Part shown: piece by piece, positions 26,718 to 35,130 of the stretch
Layout: each line of letters starts with the position of its first letter
Position numbering within the stretch: the first letter of the stretch is position 1
Assembly (NCBI RefSeq): GCF_900176275.1
Contig: NZ_FWXD01000004.1
Span: 124,001 to 188,000, forward strand
DNA: 64,000 bases
Origin: Andreprevotia lacus DSM 23236
GTDB taxonomy: Bacteria > Pseudomonadota > Gammaproteobacteria > Burkholderiales > Chitinibacteraceae
Direction: 5' to 3'
Notes under the pieces: model-generated
Seen by the model: only the letters and a program-made list of their open reading frames with translations
Database searches by the model: none
Told to the model about the DNA's origin: nothing
Program-made: the position numbers and the translations under genes

Positions 26718-27518
26718 TCAGCAGCAATTGAGGCCGTGGTCGCGGAAGATCTGCCGTGCGGACTCGGTGGCTTGCGGCGTGGGCACCGGAGTGGCGGATA
26801 GCTGGTAATCCAGCCCCAGCGCCTGCCATTTCGGCTCGCCCATCTTGTGGAAGGGCAATACCTCCACGCGTTCGATCAGGCCCGGGCCGCGCTCGGCCAG
26901 TCCTTGGGCATAACGCGCCAGCGCGGCAATGTCGGCCGGGTCGTCGGTCAGGCCGGGCACCAGCACATAGCGCAGCCACATCGGCTTGTGCAGCCGGATC
27001 AGCCGCTCGGCAAAGTCCAGCGTGGGCTGCAGCGGCTTGCCGGTGATGTGCAGGTACTTGGCCGGGTCGATGTGCTTGATATCGAGCAGCACCAGATCGA
27101 CCGGGTCGAACCAGTCATCCGGCAGGTGGCCGGCCAGAAAGCCCTGCGTATCCAGCGCGGTATGCAGGCCGTAGCGCTGCTTGGCGCGGTAGAACACCTC
27201 GCGCACGAAATGCGCCTGCATCAGCGGTTCGCCGCCGGAGATGGTCAGTCCGCCGGTGAGTTTGAGAAAACCGGCGTAGCGGCCGATCTGGTCCACCAGC
27301 TCGTCGGCCGGGCGGGGCTCGCCGTTGTGCAGTTTCCAGGTGTCGGGGTTGTGGCAATACAGGCAGCGGAACTGGCAGCCGGCCATGAAGGCGACAAAGC
27401 GTACGCCGGGGCCGTCGACGGCAGCGCCGGTTTCCACGGAATGGACAAAGCCGCACAGCTGACCGGCTTCATTGACCACGGCCGGGGCGATTTCGCCCGG
27501 CGCAGGGGTAATCGACAT
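26718..27518 (-). CDS. pflA: Pyruvate formate-lyase activating enzyme
   Basis: A 266-residue radical SAM enzyme that installs the glycyl radical on PflB. The [4Fe-4S]/SAM motif is CQFRCLYC (C-x3-C-x2-C), and the GG(E)P segment SGGEPLMQ follows. The reading frame runs far upstream through a repeat region, but the ATG at 27518 gives the normal N-terminus and has AAGGAG 8 nt upstream. It is encoded downstream of pflB on the same strand, separated by a 590-bp gap full of repeats, so it could have its own promoter. Confidence 0.94.
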   Translation of the reverse strand: MSITPAPGEIAPAVVNEAGQLCGFVHSVETGAAVDGPGVRFVAFMAGCQFRCLYCHNPDTWKLHNGEPRPADELVDQIGRYAGFLKLTGGLTISGGEPLMQAHFVREVFYRAKQRYGLHTALDTQGFLAGHLPDDWFDPVDLVLLDIKHIDPAKYLHITGKPLQPTLDFAERLIRLHKPMWLRYVLVPGLTDDPADIAALARYAQGLAERGPGLIERVEVLPFHKMGEPKWQALGLDYQLSATPVPTPQATESARQIFRDHGLNCC

Positions 27519-27660
27519 GCAAGTTCTCCTTCGCCCTGTGCCGTGTCCGGTGCCGGGCCGTGTTGCCAGTGATGACCGGTTCCACGGCCGGGCCGGGAAC
27601 ACTGCGTGCGCTCGTTGTCGCAACGCTGCTATGGGCGCCCCCTGCACGCAGGTGCGCCGG

Positions 27661-27890
27661 GGTACGCCGTTGGGCGTGCAGAGGGAAAAGGTGGCGCCGG
27701 TGACGCCCTCCAACGCACCGACGCCGCACGCCATCCGGCGTGCAGGGTGAAACGGGTGGCGCCGGCGACACTCCCCCGAGGACGCCGGCGCCGCATGCCG
27801 GGTGGGCATGCAAGGTAAAACAGGTGGCCCCTGGTGCAATCGGAAGTACCGGGGCCGCATGCCGGTTGGGCATGCAAGGGTGAAACTGAC
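27661..27890. repeat. Tandem array of ~65-bp hairpin repeats
   Basis: Four units start near 27661, 27721, 27788 and 27852 (60, 67 and 64 bp apart; the last is partial). Each begins with CCGCAYGCC-type sequence forming a hairpin, then GCARGGTRAAAC, then GGTGGC. The stem is GCACGCC/GGCGTGC in unit 2 but GCATGCC/GGCATGC in units 3 and 4, so C-G and T-A pairs swap together. Unit 1 has the shorter ACGCC/GGCGT stem. Confidence 0.7.
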
Positions 27891-27939
27891 TAGCCACGTG
27901 TCGTTTGGTGATTGTGACGCGGCGCTAATTTTAGAAGCC

Positions 27940-28068
27940 TGATCCGTGCCGCTTGCGAGCGTCAGCGAGGCCCCCTCGCGGCGGCGAGGGCAGGGGGGGC
28001 CAAACAGGTAGAGCCGGAGCCTCCCCTGCCAACGCTGGTTGGAACCCGGCTTGGCCGGGTTCTTGATA
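27940..28068. repeat. Dispersed ~130-bp intergenic repeat, copy B
   Basis: It matches copy A at 7434-7566 in the leading GTGCC...GAGCG block, the CGCGGCGGCGA and G-run block and the closing hairpin. Here the hairpin is AACCCGGC-TTG-GCCGGGTT. It lies about 40 bp after the pflB stop and may help end pflB transcription. Confidence 0.5.
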
Positions 28069-28111
28069 CCGGTTCCAACGCCCTCGACGGCAGCCATGTT
28101 CTCCCGAGGCG

Positions 28112-30370
28112 CTAGGCGTGCACGTGGAAAGTACGGTTGATCACATCCAGCTGCTGTTCGCGGCTGAGCTTGATGAAGTTCACGGCATAGCCGGACACGC
28201 GTATGGTCAGTTGCGGATACTTCTCAGGGTGATCCATGGCATCCAGCAGCGTTTCACGGTTCAACACGTTCACATTGATGTGGAAACCCGTGGCGTTGCA
28301 GAAACCGTCCAGGCAGTTGGCCAGATTGTTTACCCGGTCGCTCAGCGTGTGGCCCAGCGCGTCCGGCGTGGCCGATGCGGTCCAACTGATGCCATCCAGC
28401 GCGGCGTCGTAGGGCAGCTTGGCCACCGAGGCACCGGCGGCGACAAAGCCTTCGTGGTCGCGGCCGTTCATCGGGTTGGCGCCCGGTGCAAACGGGGTAC
28501 CGGCGCGGCGGCCGTCCGGCGTATTGCCGGTTTTCTTGCCGTACACCACGTTGGAGGTGATGGTCAGCACCGATTGCGTCGGCATGGCGTTGCGATAGGT
28601 CGGGTTCTTGCGGATCTTGCTCATGAAGGTTTCAGTCAACCACACGGCGATGCTGTCCACGCGGTCATCGTTATTGCCGTAGGCCGGATAATCGCCATCA
28701 ATCTGGAAGTCCACGGCGATGCCGGCTTCGTTGCGGATGACCTTGACCTTGGCGTACTTGATGGCCGACAGCGAATCGGCCGCCACCGACAGGCCGGCAA
28801 TGCCGCAGGCCATGGTGCGCAGGATGTCGCGGTCGTGCAGCGCCATTTCGATGCGCTCGTAGGCATACTTGTCGTGCATGTAGTGAATGGCGTTGAGTGC
28901 CTTCACATAGGTTTGCGCCAGCCAGTCCATCATGCGCTCGAAGCGTGCCACCACGGTATCGTAGTCGAGATAATCGCCGGCAATCGGCTCAAACCCCGGT
29001 ACCACACGCTTGCCGGTTTTTTCGTCCACGCCGCCGTTGATGGCGTACAGCAGCGCCTTGGCCAGATTGCAGCGTGCGCCGAAGAACTGCATCTGCTTGC
29101 CGATTTCCATGGCCGACACGCAGCAGGCAATGCCGTAGTCATCACCCCAGTGCGGGCGCATCAGGTCGTCCGATTCATACTGGATCGAGCTGGTTTCGAT
29201 CGACACGCGCGCGCAGAAATCCTTGAAGCCGCGCGGCAGCTCGGGCGACCACAGCACGGTCAGGTTGGGTTCGGGCGCGGGGCCAAGATTGAACAGGGTA
29301 TTGAGGAAGCGGAAGCTGCTCTTGCTCACCAGCGTACGGCCATCCTTGCCCATGCCGCCGATGGATTCGGTCACCCAGGTCGGGTCGCCCGAATACAGGC
29401 TGTTGTATTCCTCGGTGCGCAAGAAACGCACGATGCGCAGCTTGATCACCAGATCGTCGACCAGCTCTTGCGCTTCGCGCTCGGTCAGCTTGCCGGCGCG
29501 CAGGTCGCGCTCGATATAGATATCGAGGAAGGTAGACACCCGACCCAGCGACATGGCCGCGCCGTTTTGCTCCTTCACCGCCGCCAGATAGCCGAAGTAG
29601 ACCCACTGCACCGCTTCCTGCGCGGTGACCGCCGGGCGGCCGATGTCATGGCCGTAGGCGGTGGCCATCTGCTTGAGTTCACTCAGCGCGCGGATCTGCT
29701 CGGATAATTCCTCGCGCAGGCGCAGCACGTCTTCGGTGAAATCGAGATCGTCGGTCTCGGCCTTTTCCTGTTCCTTGTAGGCCATCAGCGCATCGACGCC
29801 ATACAGCGCCACGCGACGATAGTCGCCGATGATGCGGCCACGGCCATAGGCATCGGGCAGGCCGGTAATGATGCCGGACGAGCGGCAGGCGCGGATCAGC
29901 GGGTTGTAGACGTCGAACACGCCGCTGTTGTGATCCTTGCGGTAATAGCTGTAGATTTCCTCGATCTGCGTATCGAGCTTGCGGCCGATTTCACGCAGCG
30001 AGGCTTGCACCATGCGCAGGCCGGTATTGGGGAAGATGGCGCGCTTGAGCGGTGCATCGGTCTGCACGCCGACGATCTTTTCCAGATTGCGGTCGATATA
30101 GCCCGGACCAAAGGCGATGATGCCGGTGCCGCGATCGGCAGCCACATCCAGCACGCCGCCGGGAGCGGCGCGCTCCTGTGTCAGCAATTCGGACAGCTTG
30201 GCCCACAGCGCGGTAGTGCGTTCGGTTGCGCCGGCCAGGAAGCTGGCGTCACCGGTATATGGGGTGTAGTTGCGCTGGATGAAATCGCGCACGGCAACCT
30301 TGTGTTGCCAATCCCCCGGCAGGAAGCCCTGCCAGGCCTCGTGATGCAACTGCAGTAGCGGTGCGTTCAT
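28112..30370 (-). CDS. pflB: Formate C-acetyltransferase (pyruvate formate-lyase)
   Basis: A 752-residue glycyl-radical enzyme converting pyruvate and CoA to acetyl-CoA and formate under anoxia. The catalytic Cys416-Cys417 pair is in [13 protein letters not shown], and the radical Gly727 is in RVSGYAVNF near the C-terminus. GGAG sits 7 nt before the ATG. A near-consensus FNR box lies upstream. Together with pflA and adhE it forms the mixed-acid/ethanol branch. Acetate kinase for the same acetyl-CoA pool is encoded about 19 kb away. Confidence 0.96.
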   Translation of the reverse strand: MNAPLLQLHHEAWQGFLPGDWQHKVAVRDFIQRNYTPYTGDASFLAGATERTTALWAKLSELLTQERAAPGGVLDVAADRGTGIIAFGPGYIDRNLEKIVGVQTDAPLKRAIFPNTGLRMVQASLREIGRKLDTQIEEIYSYYRKDHNSGVFDVYNPLIRACRSSGIITGLPDAYGRGRIIGDYRRVALYGVDALMAYKEQEKAETDDLDFTEDVLRLREELSEQIRALSELKQMATAYGHDIGRPAVTAQEAVQWVYFGYLAAVKEQNGAAMSLGRVSTFLDIYIERDLRAGKLTEREAQELVDDLVIKLRIVRFLRTEEYNSLYSGDPTWVTESIGGMGKDGRTLVSKSSFRFLNTLFNLGPAPEPNLTVLWSPELPRGFKDFCARVSIETSSIQYESDDLMRPHWGDDYGIACCVSAMEIGKQMQFFGARCNLAKALLYAINGGVDEKTGKRVVPGFEPIAGDYLDYDTVVARFERMMDWLAQTYVKALNAIHYMHDKYAYERIEMALHDRDILRTMACGIAGLSVAADSLSAIKYAKVKVIRNEAGIAVDFQIDGDYPAYGNNDDRVDSIAVWLTETFMSKIRKNPTYRNAMPTQSVLTITSNVVYGKKTGNTPDGRRAGTPFAPGANPMNGRDHEGFVAAGASVAKLPYDAALDGISWTASATPDALGHTLSDRVNNLANCLDGFCNATGFHINVNVLNRETLLDAMDHPEKYPQLTIRVSGYAVNFIKLSREQQLDVINRTFHVHA

Positions 30371-30432
30371 GTGGGTTCTCCAGCGAATCTATTGGTGTAG
30401 CGCTAGGTTACGACCAACCCGCTTGTAAGAAC

Positions 30433-30446
30433 TTGGCGCAGATCAA
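30433..30446 (-). promoter_or_regulatory. Putative FNR/ANR box upstream of pflB
   Basis: TTGGCGCAGATCAA on the plus strand (TTGATCTGCGCCAA toward pflB) matches TTGAT-N4-ATCAA at 8 of 10 positions. It lies 63-76 bp before the pflB start, the same distance range as the adhE box. Confidence 0.55.
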
Positions 30447-30547
30447 GCTTGGCGATTGCCTTGCCTGTGCAAATTGCCAAAGGAAACGAGCGCGTGCACT
30501 ACCGGGCGGCGCTTTTCTGGTAGCGTCGGGGCATTGGCCTACGAATA

Positions 30548-30826
30548 ATGCACCTCGTGAAAATCATCCTCTCCAGCCTTCTTTTGCTGACGACCATGCA
30601 CTGCCTGGCAGTGAGCTATGACCTGAGTGATCACACGCCTGCTGGCGCCAGGGTGCAGACGTTTCATATCCGGTGCGCAAACGGCCAGTTTGGCGAGATA
30701 CGCCACGATCCGGATGATCACGACCAGGAATACTGTGCATTCCAGCAACGCGGCGGCAACAAGCGCAAATGCGGTACGGCTGCGGATTTCCCGCTGGAGC
30801 GTGCAGCCATTTTCCTTTGCCAGTAA
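30548..30826 (+). CDS. Small secreted cysteine-containing protein, unknown function
   Basis: A 92-residue frame with a clear signal-peptide-like N-terminus (MHLVKIILSSLLLLTTMHCL). The mature part of about 70 residues contains four cysteines (IRCANG, EYCAFQ, RKCGTA, FLCQ), enough for two disulfides in the periplasm. The family is not recognised. The ribosome-binding site is weak. It lies alone between pflB and the 168-bp repeat array. Confidence 0.5.
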   Translation: MHLVKIILSSLLLLTTMHCLAVSYDLSDHTPAGARVQTFHIRCANGQFGEIRHDPDDHDQEYCAFQQRGGNKRKCGTAADFPLERAAIFLCQ

Positions 30827-30887
30827 TGAGCGCGGATACGGCTTGCACAGTCATGCACAAACAACGGGGATGGTCATGTGTACTGCC

Positions 30888-30896
30888 TGTGAATAA
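30888..30896 (-). promoter_or_regulatory. DnaA box, array unit 1
   Basis: Minus strand TTATTCACA, an exact match to TTATNCACA. Confidence 0.55.
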
Positions 30897-31056
30897 ATCA
30901 GCCAAGATGCTGATGCCACAGGGAATTTCTGGCCTGCCAAAAATATGATCAACCGGCCGAAATCGGCCTGTAAACCGCGTCGTTACTGAGTGCAGCGTAT
31001 GCATGGCATTGTTCTGCACCCATGCACATTTGCCGGGGATGGCGCTGTGAGCATGC

Positions 31057-31065
31057 TGTGGATAA
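31057..31065 (-). promoter_or_regulatory. DnaA box, array unit 2
   Basis: Minus strand TTATCCACA, the strongest DnaA-box sequence known in E. coli. Confidence 0.6.
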
Positions 31066-32061
31066 CGTCATCAAGTAATTGAAGATAAGGGTGATTTTTG
31101 ATCTGCCTAAAAACGGGGCAGGCACCTTTGGGTTGCCGCATCATGCTCGGGCTTGCAGCACAATGTGCATGCGGCGGGTAATCAATGCACAGCCGGCGTG
31201 GAAGGGTATGTGCAAACCCTGTGGATGGCGAGGCCAAGTTGCTGAATCGGCAACAATATTCCGGCCTGCCTGAAAAATGAGCGGCACGGGTTTGCGGTGC
31301 CGGGCAAGCTTTACCAGGCAAGCCCCGCATGCGTGTGGATGTTTTTCACATTCATGCACACGCAACGGGGATGGCTATGTGCACACCCTGTGGATGATGT
31401 GGCCAAGTAGTTGAAATATTTGGCATATTCCATGCTGACTATAAAACGGGCAATGCAGCTGTCGGGGGCTGTCGCAAGCATTGCAGGGTGATATCACTGC
31501 GTTGCAGCCGCACTTTTTGCACATCCATGTACACCTAACGGGGATGGGTATGTGCACACCCTGTGGACGACGATGCCAAGTGTTTGAAATGGCAAACATA
31601 TTTTATGCTGCCCAAAAAATGGGCAAGCAAGGTAGCGGGAGCGCCAGGGTGATGTTCGCTGCAGCCGGGGCGCTTTTGCACATTCATGCACATGCAGCGG
31701 GGATGGTCATGTGTACACCCTGTGGATGACACGGCCAAGTGATTGAAGTGGCAGACATATTTATCGCTGACTAAAAAGTGGGCATTGCGGCTTGCCAAGC
31801 CCGCCGCAGGTGCAACAAGCCGGCGCTGGCTGCTGCCAGCGGCGTTTTGCACAGTCATGCACATGCAGCGGGGATGGTCGTGTGCAAACCCTGTGGATGA
31901 TGCGGCCAAGCCATTGATATGGCAGCAATATCCTGGCCTGATTAAAAAACGGGCAATACTGTTTTGAGTACGGTGGACAGGGCGGCAAGAGGTGCGCAGC
32001 CGGCTTGACAGGCATTTTCCCCAATCATGCACATGCAACGGGGATGCCTATGTGTACACGC

Positions 32062-32070
32062 TGTGCATAA
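32062..32070 (-). promoter_or_regulatory. DnaA box, array unit 8
   Basis: Minus strand TTATGCACA, an exact match to TTATNCACA. Confidence 0.55.
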
Positions 32071-32274
32071 GCCGCTCAAGTTATTGATCTGGCTGGCCTA
32101 TTTTTATCCGCTCAAAAAATGAGCAGCGCGCAACTGATGCTGTGCCCATGCCCGGCGGGCGCCGCCGCGTATCTGATTTCTGTCTTTTTGCTGTCTTATT
32201 ATTGACCTCGTATGGCATGATGCTGCGCAATCAGACTTCCCATTTTCTTTGCAACAAGCGGATTGCGACCGACC

Positions 32275-33378
32275 ATGCACAAGCTCATTTTCTGGATCAT
32301 TCCTTTTGCACTGGCAGGTTGCCAGGTGGCAGTCAAAACCCCTGAGGGTACCAAGACCGTTTCAGCCCTGCCCACGCAGCAGCGTGATGCCGCGCCGCAG
32401 CCGGTAAAGACAACGGCAGCGGCTGCCTTGCCATCGGGCATCTACAGTTATCAGGCGCAGACCCAGCACAAGGATGGCCGGGGCAAGTTGCAAAGCGAAG
32501 TGGCCCGCTACAGCTATACAGTGCTGGACTTGGGGGGAGGACGGGCCCAAATCCGCTTTGCCGGTGAAGCCAGCGCAGCTGACCCCGGCGGTGCCGGCGG
32601 CTTGATGACCGGCGAAACCCAGGTGAGCGGCGTGGCGGTCTTCAGCAATGGCGCGTGGCAGCTCAGCGGCAAAAGCGAGGATGGGGATTGTGATGGTCGC
32701 TTTGTGGTTGAGGGCACGGCTATCAAACATTTGAGCGGGCGTTGCCGCGATGCCGGCGTCGTGGGGGACATGGGCTGGCCGGCGCCCAATACGGTTTTGC
32801 GGTTCAGTCGTGCCTTGCGCGACGGCGAGCGAGCCGAACTGCAGCGTGGTGGGGCCACTACAAAGACGGCAGACAGCATCCCGGCCAAGGGGGGCAATGA
32901 TGCTTATGCGGCATTGATCGGGAAGGTCTTCCCGGTCATGGCCTTGCCCTACCAGGTCTTTGGGTTTGACGCCTATAACGCCAGGCTGGAACCTTTTGCG
33001 TCAAATGAAATGCCCGAGGGCAAGATCACGGTTTATCCGGTCCGCAAGGGCAGCGCCCGCTATGTGGTGATTGCGGCCATCGCCGGTAATGGCACCCATC
33101 GCGTGGTTGATGTGCGTCAGGCCGCGCCGGGTGCGCGCAATCTGCGCTTTGTCGCCACCACGCCGGATGGCGGTGACCTGATCACCACCTGCACCGTCAA
33201 CGGCAAGCCCGTCTCGCAGGTGTTCGGTTTTGCCCAGCCGGGCAAAAAACGGACTTATACCGCCGTGGTGCCGGCGCAGGGTGAGTCGATCTGGCTGGTG
33301 CAGCCGGGTGGCACCGGCATCGTGGCGTTCCGGGCGGGCGACAAACTGGCCTGCAAGGATCAGGTATTTGGCGGCTGA
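32275..33378 (+). CDS. Predicted lipoprotein of unknown function
   Basis: A 367-residue protein. MHKLIFWIIPFALAGC is a lipoprotein signal with the acceptor Cys at residue 15. A TTG four codons upstream is possible, but the ATG at 32275 gives the proper signal. The mature protein is beta-rich and Gly-rich, with no recognised catalytic motif. A middle segment resembles small MORN- or lipocalin-like strands only loosely. It is the first gene after the 168-bp repeat array. Function unknown. Confidence 0.7.
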   Translation: MHKLIFWIIPFALAGCQVAVKTPEGTKTVSALPTQQRDAAPQPVKTTAAAALPSGIYSYQAQTQHKDGRGKLQSEVARYSYTVLDLGGGRAQIRFAGEASAADPGGAGGLMTGETQVSGVAVFSNGAWQLSGKSEDGDCDGRFVVEGTAIKHLSGRCRDAGVVGDMGWPAPNTVLRFSRALRDGERAELQRGGATTKTADSIPAKGGNDAYAALIGKVFPVMALPYQVFGFDAYNARLEPFASNEMPEGKITVYPVRKGSARYVVIAAIAGNGTHRVVDVRQAAPGARNLRFVATTPDGGDLITTCTVNGKPVSQVFGFAQPGKKRTYTAVVPAQGESIWLVQPGGTGIVAFRAGDKLACKDQVFGG

Positions 33379-33387
33379 GGCATCGCC

Positions 33388-33415
33388 GACCGGGCGATTG
33401 GCATCACGCCCGGTC
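33388..33415. terminator. Hairpin between convergent genes
   Basis: GACCGGGCG and CGCCCGGTC are perfect 9-bp arms with a 10-nt loop, midway between the lipoprotein stop and the HD-GYP stop. No strong T-run. Confidence 0.55.
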
Positions 33416-33441
33416 AAGCCCGTTTGGCCCGGGGGCGGCGC

Positions 33442-34554
33442 TCAGGCGTATTCCCACACCCGGGGAGGGGCGGGCAGCCGCAAATTCAGCTTGTGGGCGT
33501 TGACCACTTCGCTGACCGCATACTGCTCGTCGGCCGTATTGCGTGGCTGTGGCGGCCACACCGGCGAGCGGTGCTGGTTGAACAGGGTCAGTACCTTGGG
33601 CGCGTTGGCTTTGTCGGTGCGCCGCACCACCAGTCCGATATCGCCGTTTTTCAGTCGTACCGTGGTGCCGGGTGGGTAAACACCCAGCCCCTTGATCAAG
33701 GCGCCTGAAACTTGCTGGTCTAGTTGCTTGCCCTGGAAGACCAGCGCCAGCGCCTTGTTGGGTGGCAGTGCGTCACGGTAGCCGCGTGGCCACAGCTTGG
33801 CCCCCAGCACGTCGGCCACGTGCAGGATGTGCGCCAGCGGGTCGATGCCGGGCCGGCCCAGGTGATTGGGATAGCCGCTGCCATCCCATTCCTCGTGATG
33901 CTGGGCGATGATCTGCAGCCATTCTTCGTCGGTTACGCCGGCATCGCGCAGCAATTCCACGCTCAGCTGCGGGTGCGCATCGATTTGGCGGCGTTGTTCG
34001 CTGGAGAGCTGTTGCGCCTGCTGAAACAGCTTGTTCTGCAGCGCATACATGCTGATGTTCATGGTGAGCGTGGCCGACAGCAACGAGGCCAGTTGCGCTT
34101 GTTGCAAGGTGAGCTGGGCGCTGGCGCACAGCACCAGCACTGCACAATGCACCGCATGCTGGGTGGCGTAACAGCCGGCCTCGCGTTGATGCAGCAGCGC
34201 TGCCAGCGCGGCATCGGGCTTGTATTTCCACAGCAACTGCAGATCGGTCTGCACGCCTTGTAGCCGGGTAGCGAAATCGCATTTGGCCGTGCGGCCAGAC
34301 AGCAGCAGATCCAGCTCACGCACGATATTGCTGTAAAAGCCAAACGGGTCACGCAAGACCGGGTGCAGATCAACGCCATTGCCGCCCTGGGCGGAGGGTG
34401 GCTTGTAGAACAAATCCTTTTGCTGCAGCTTCTCCAGCAGGCTGCCGGCCTCAATCACAAACCCTTCGCGCAGCAGCAGCGTGCCCTTCTCATCGTAAAG
34501 ATTGTAGGGAATGGTATAGCCCGCATTCAATCTGCTGGACGCAAAACGCTCCAT
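33442..34554 (-). CDS. Degenerate HD-GYP domain protein
   Basis: A 370-residue protein with an HD-GYP-type domain at about residues 130-280. The GYP part is intact (HHEEWDGSGYP at 219-229, then the HILHVADVLGAKL helix). The catalytic HD pair expected in an LLHDIGK-like motif is replaced by LLSATLTMNIS (158-168). Metal binding and c-di-GMP hydrolysis are therefore unlikely; it may bind c-di-GMP or a partner. An N-terminal region of about 120 residues (with YNLYDEKGTLLLREG) and a C-terminal beta-rich tail of about 75 residues flank the domain. This N-terminal pattern is common in betaproteobacterial HD-GYP proteins. Confidence 0.82.
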   Translation of the reverse strand: MERFASSRLNAGYTIPYNLYDEKGTLLLREGFVIEAGSLLEKLQQKDLFYKPPSAQGGNGVDLHPVLRDPFGFYSNIVRELDLLLSGRTAKCDFATRLQGVQTDLQLLWKYKPDAALAALLHQREAGCYATQHAVHCAVLVLCASAQLTLQQAQLASLLSATLTMNISMYALQNKLFQQAQQLSSEQRRQIDAHPQLSVELLRDAGVTDEEWLQIIAQHHEEWDGSGYPNHLGRPGIDPLAHILHVADVLGAKLWPRGYRDALPPNKALALVFQGKQLDQQVSGALIKGLGVYPPGTTVRLKNGDIGLVVRRTDKANAPKVLTLFNQHRSPVWPPQPRNTADEQYAVSEVVNAHKLNLRLPAPPRVWEYA

Positions 34555-34836
34555 CTGTCCTTACCCCGCAGGGTCAGCCGGAATTGGTATGCTTTCAGTT
34601 AACCATGCTGCCGAGCGCTTTGTAAGATAAGCAGCTGCTAAATCAGGGATTTGAAGGCACTTTTCTGCTGAACGGTATTTTATGGGGCGCCAACGTCGGC
34701 CGGTGCTGGCAAGTTGGAAACAAATGCCGCGAATATGCAGCGAACGTGCAAGCAAAGATGCAAAATTGTATTTAAGGCTGGAGCAGTAACTGGTGTTATA
34801 TCAGCAACTATTCACAGTGAACAACGCACGATAAAA
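34555..34836. other. Intergenic region, nothing recognised
   Basis: The gap between the HD-GYP start and the small lipoprotein terminator. It is moderately AT-rich, with no credible gene or convincing promoter pair. Confidence 0.4.
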
Positions 34837-34857
34837 AGCCGCCCGGCAGGGGCGGCT
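34832..34857 (-). terminator. Rho-independent terminator of the small lipoprotein gene
   Basis: On the minus strand AGCCGCCC and GGGCGGCT pair around a 5-nt loop, followed by TTTTTAT. Confidence 0.8.
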
Positions 34858-34874
34858 GGCAGGCAGGCTTGGGC

Positions 34875-35057
34875 TTACTTTTTCTCGTCGCCATCGGCCT
34901 GCTTGTTTTGATCTTCAGCGGCCTTTTGCACTGTCTGATCCACGCCCTTGGCTTTTTCCAGCGCATCGCGCTGCGGCTGGGCAATCTTGGCCGGGTGTTC
35001 TTTGTCGCCACAGGCAAGCAACAGGCTGGTCAGGCACAGCAAAGCAATCCATTTCAT
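34875..35057 (-). CDS. Small lipoprotein (60 aa)
   Basis: MKWIALLCLTSLLLAC is a lipoprotein signal with the lipidated Cys at residue 16, followed by a 44-residue Lys/Glu/Gln-rich helical tail. An ATG two codons earlier (35063) is in frame, but spacing to GGA favours 35057. Small lipoproteins with charged tails are common in Neisseriales; function unknown. Confidence 0.65.
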   Translation of the reverse strand: MKWIALLCLTSLLLACGDKEHPAKIAQPQRDALEKAKGVDQTVQKAAEDQNKQADGDEKK

Positions 35058-35130
35058 GATCATGATCCGTGTTGTGATGGCAACAGTGTAGCCAAGCGCA
35101 GTGGTGGCCGTAAAACCGGGTGAGAAAAGA

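Larger units (their letters stand above)
27519..28111. other. pflA-pflB gap filled with repeats
   Basis: No gene is supported here. The left part (27661-27890) is a tandem hairpin array and the right part (27940-28068) is copy B of a dispersed repeat. Open frames on both strands through this area are by-products of high GC and repetition. Confidence 0.6.
30845..32124. repeat. Array of eight ~168-bp repeats, each with a DnaA-box-like nonamer
   Basis: Eight degenerate units share an ordered set of blocks: TCATGCACATGCA, ACGGGGATGG, ATGTGYACACC, a DnaA-box-like nonamer, GCCAAGT-N2-TTGA, a CATATTT-type AT patch and CTG-(A/C)CTAAAAAA-GGGCA. The nonamers start at 30888, 31057, 31220, 31389, 31562, 31721, 31892 and 32062, spaced 163-173 bp except one of 159, mean 167.7. 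Units 1, 2 and 8 fit TTATNCACA exactly on the minus strand; units 4, 6 and 7 read TCATCCACA; units 3 and 5 differ at one or two positions. The region has no supported gene. Confidence 0.85.

Noticed and set aside
27469-27897. A minus-strand frame fused upstream of pflA with FTLHA-like repeats
   Set aside because: It is translation of the tandem hairpin repeats. The pflA start at 27518 has a proper ribosome-binding site and the family N-terminus.
31535-32038. A 167-codon minus-strand frame through the repeat array with recurring HDHPRCMCM-like phrases
   Set aside because: The phrases come from the DNA repeat. Unit spacings (159-173 bp) are not multiples of three, so the frame is not maintained as a protein repeat. 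No ribosome-binding site.
30845-32124. The repeat array as a CRISPR array
   Set aside because: Units are ~168 bp, degenerate over their whole length and carry several separate conserved blocks. There are no short identical repeats with unique spacers and no cas genes.
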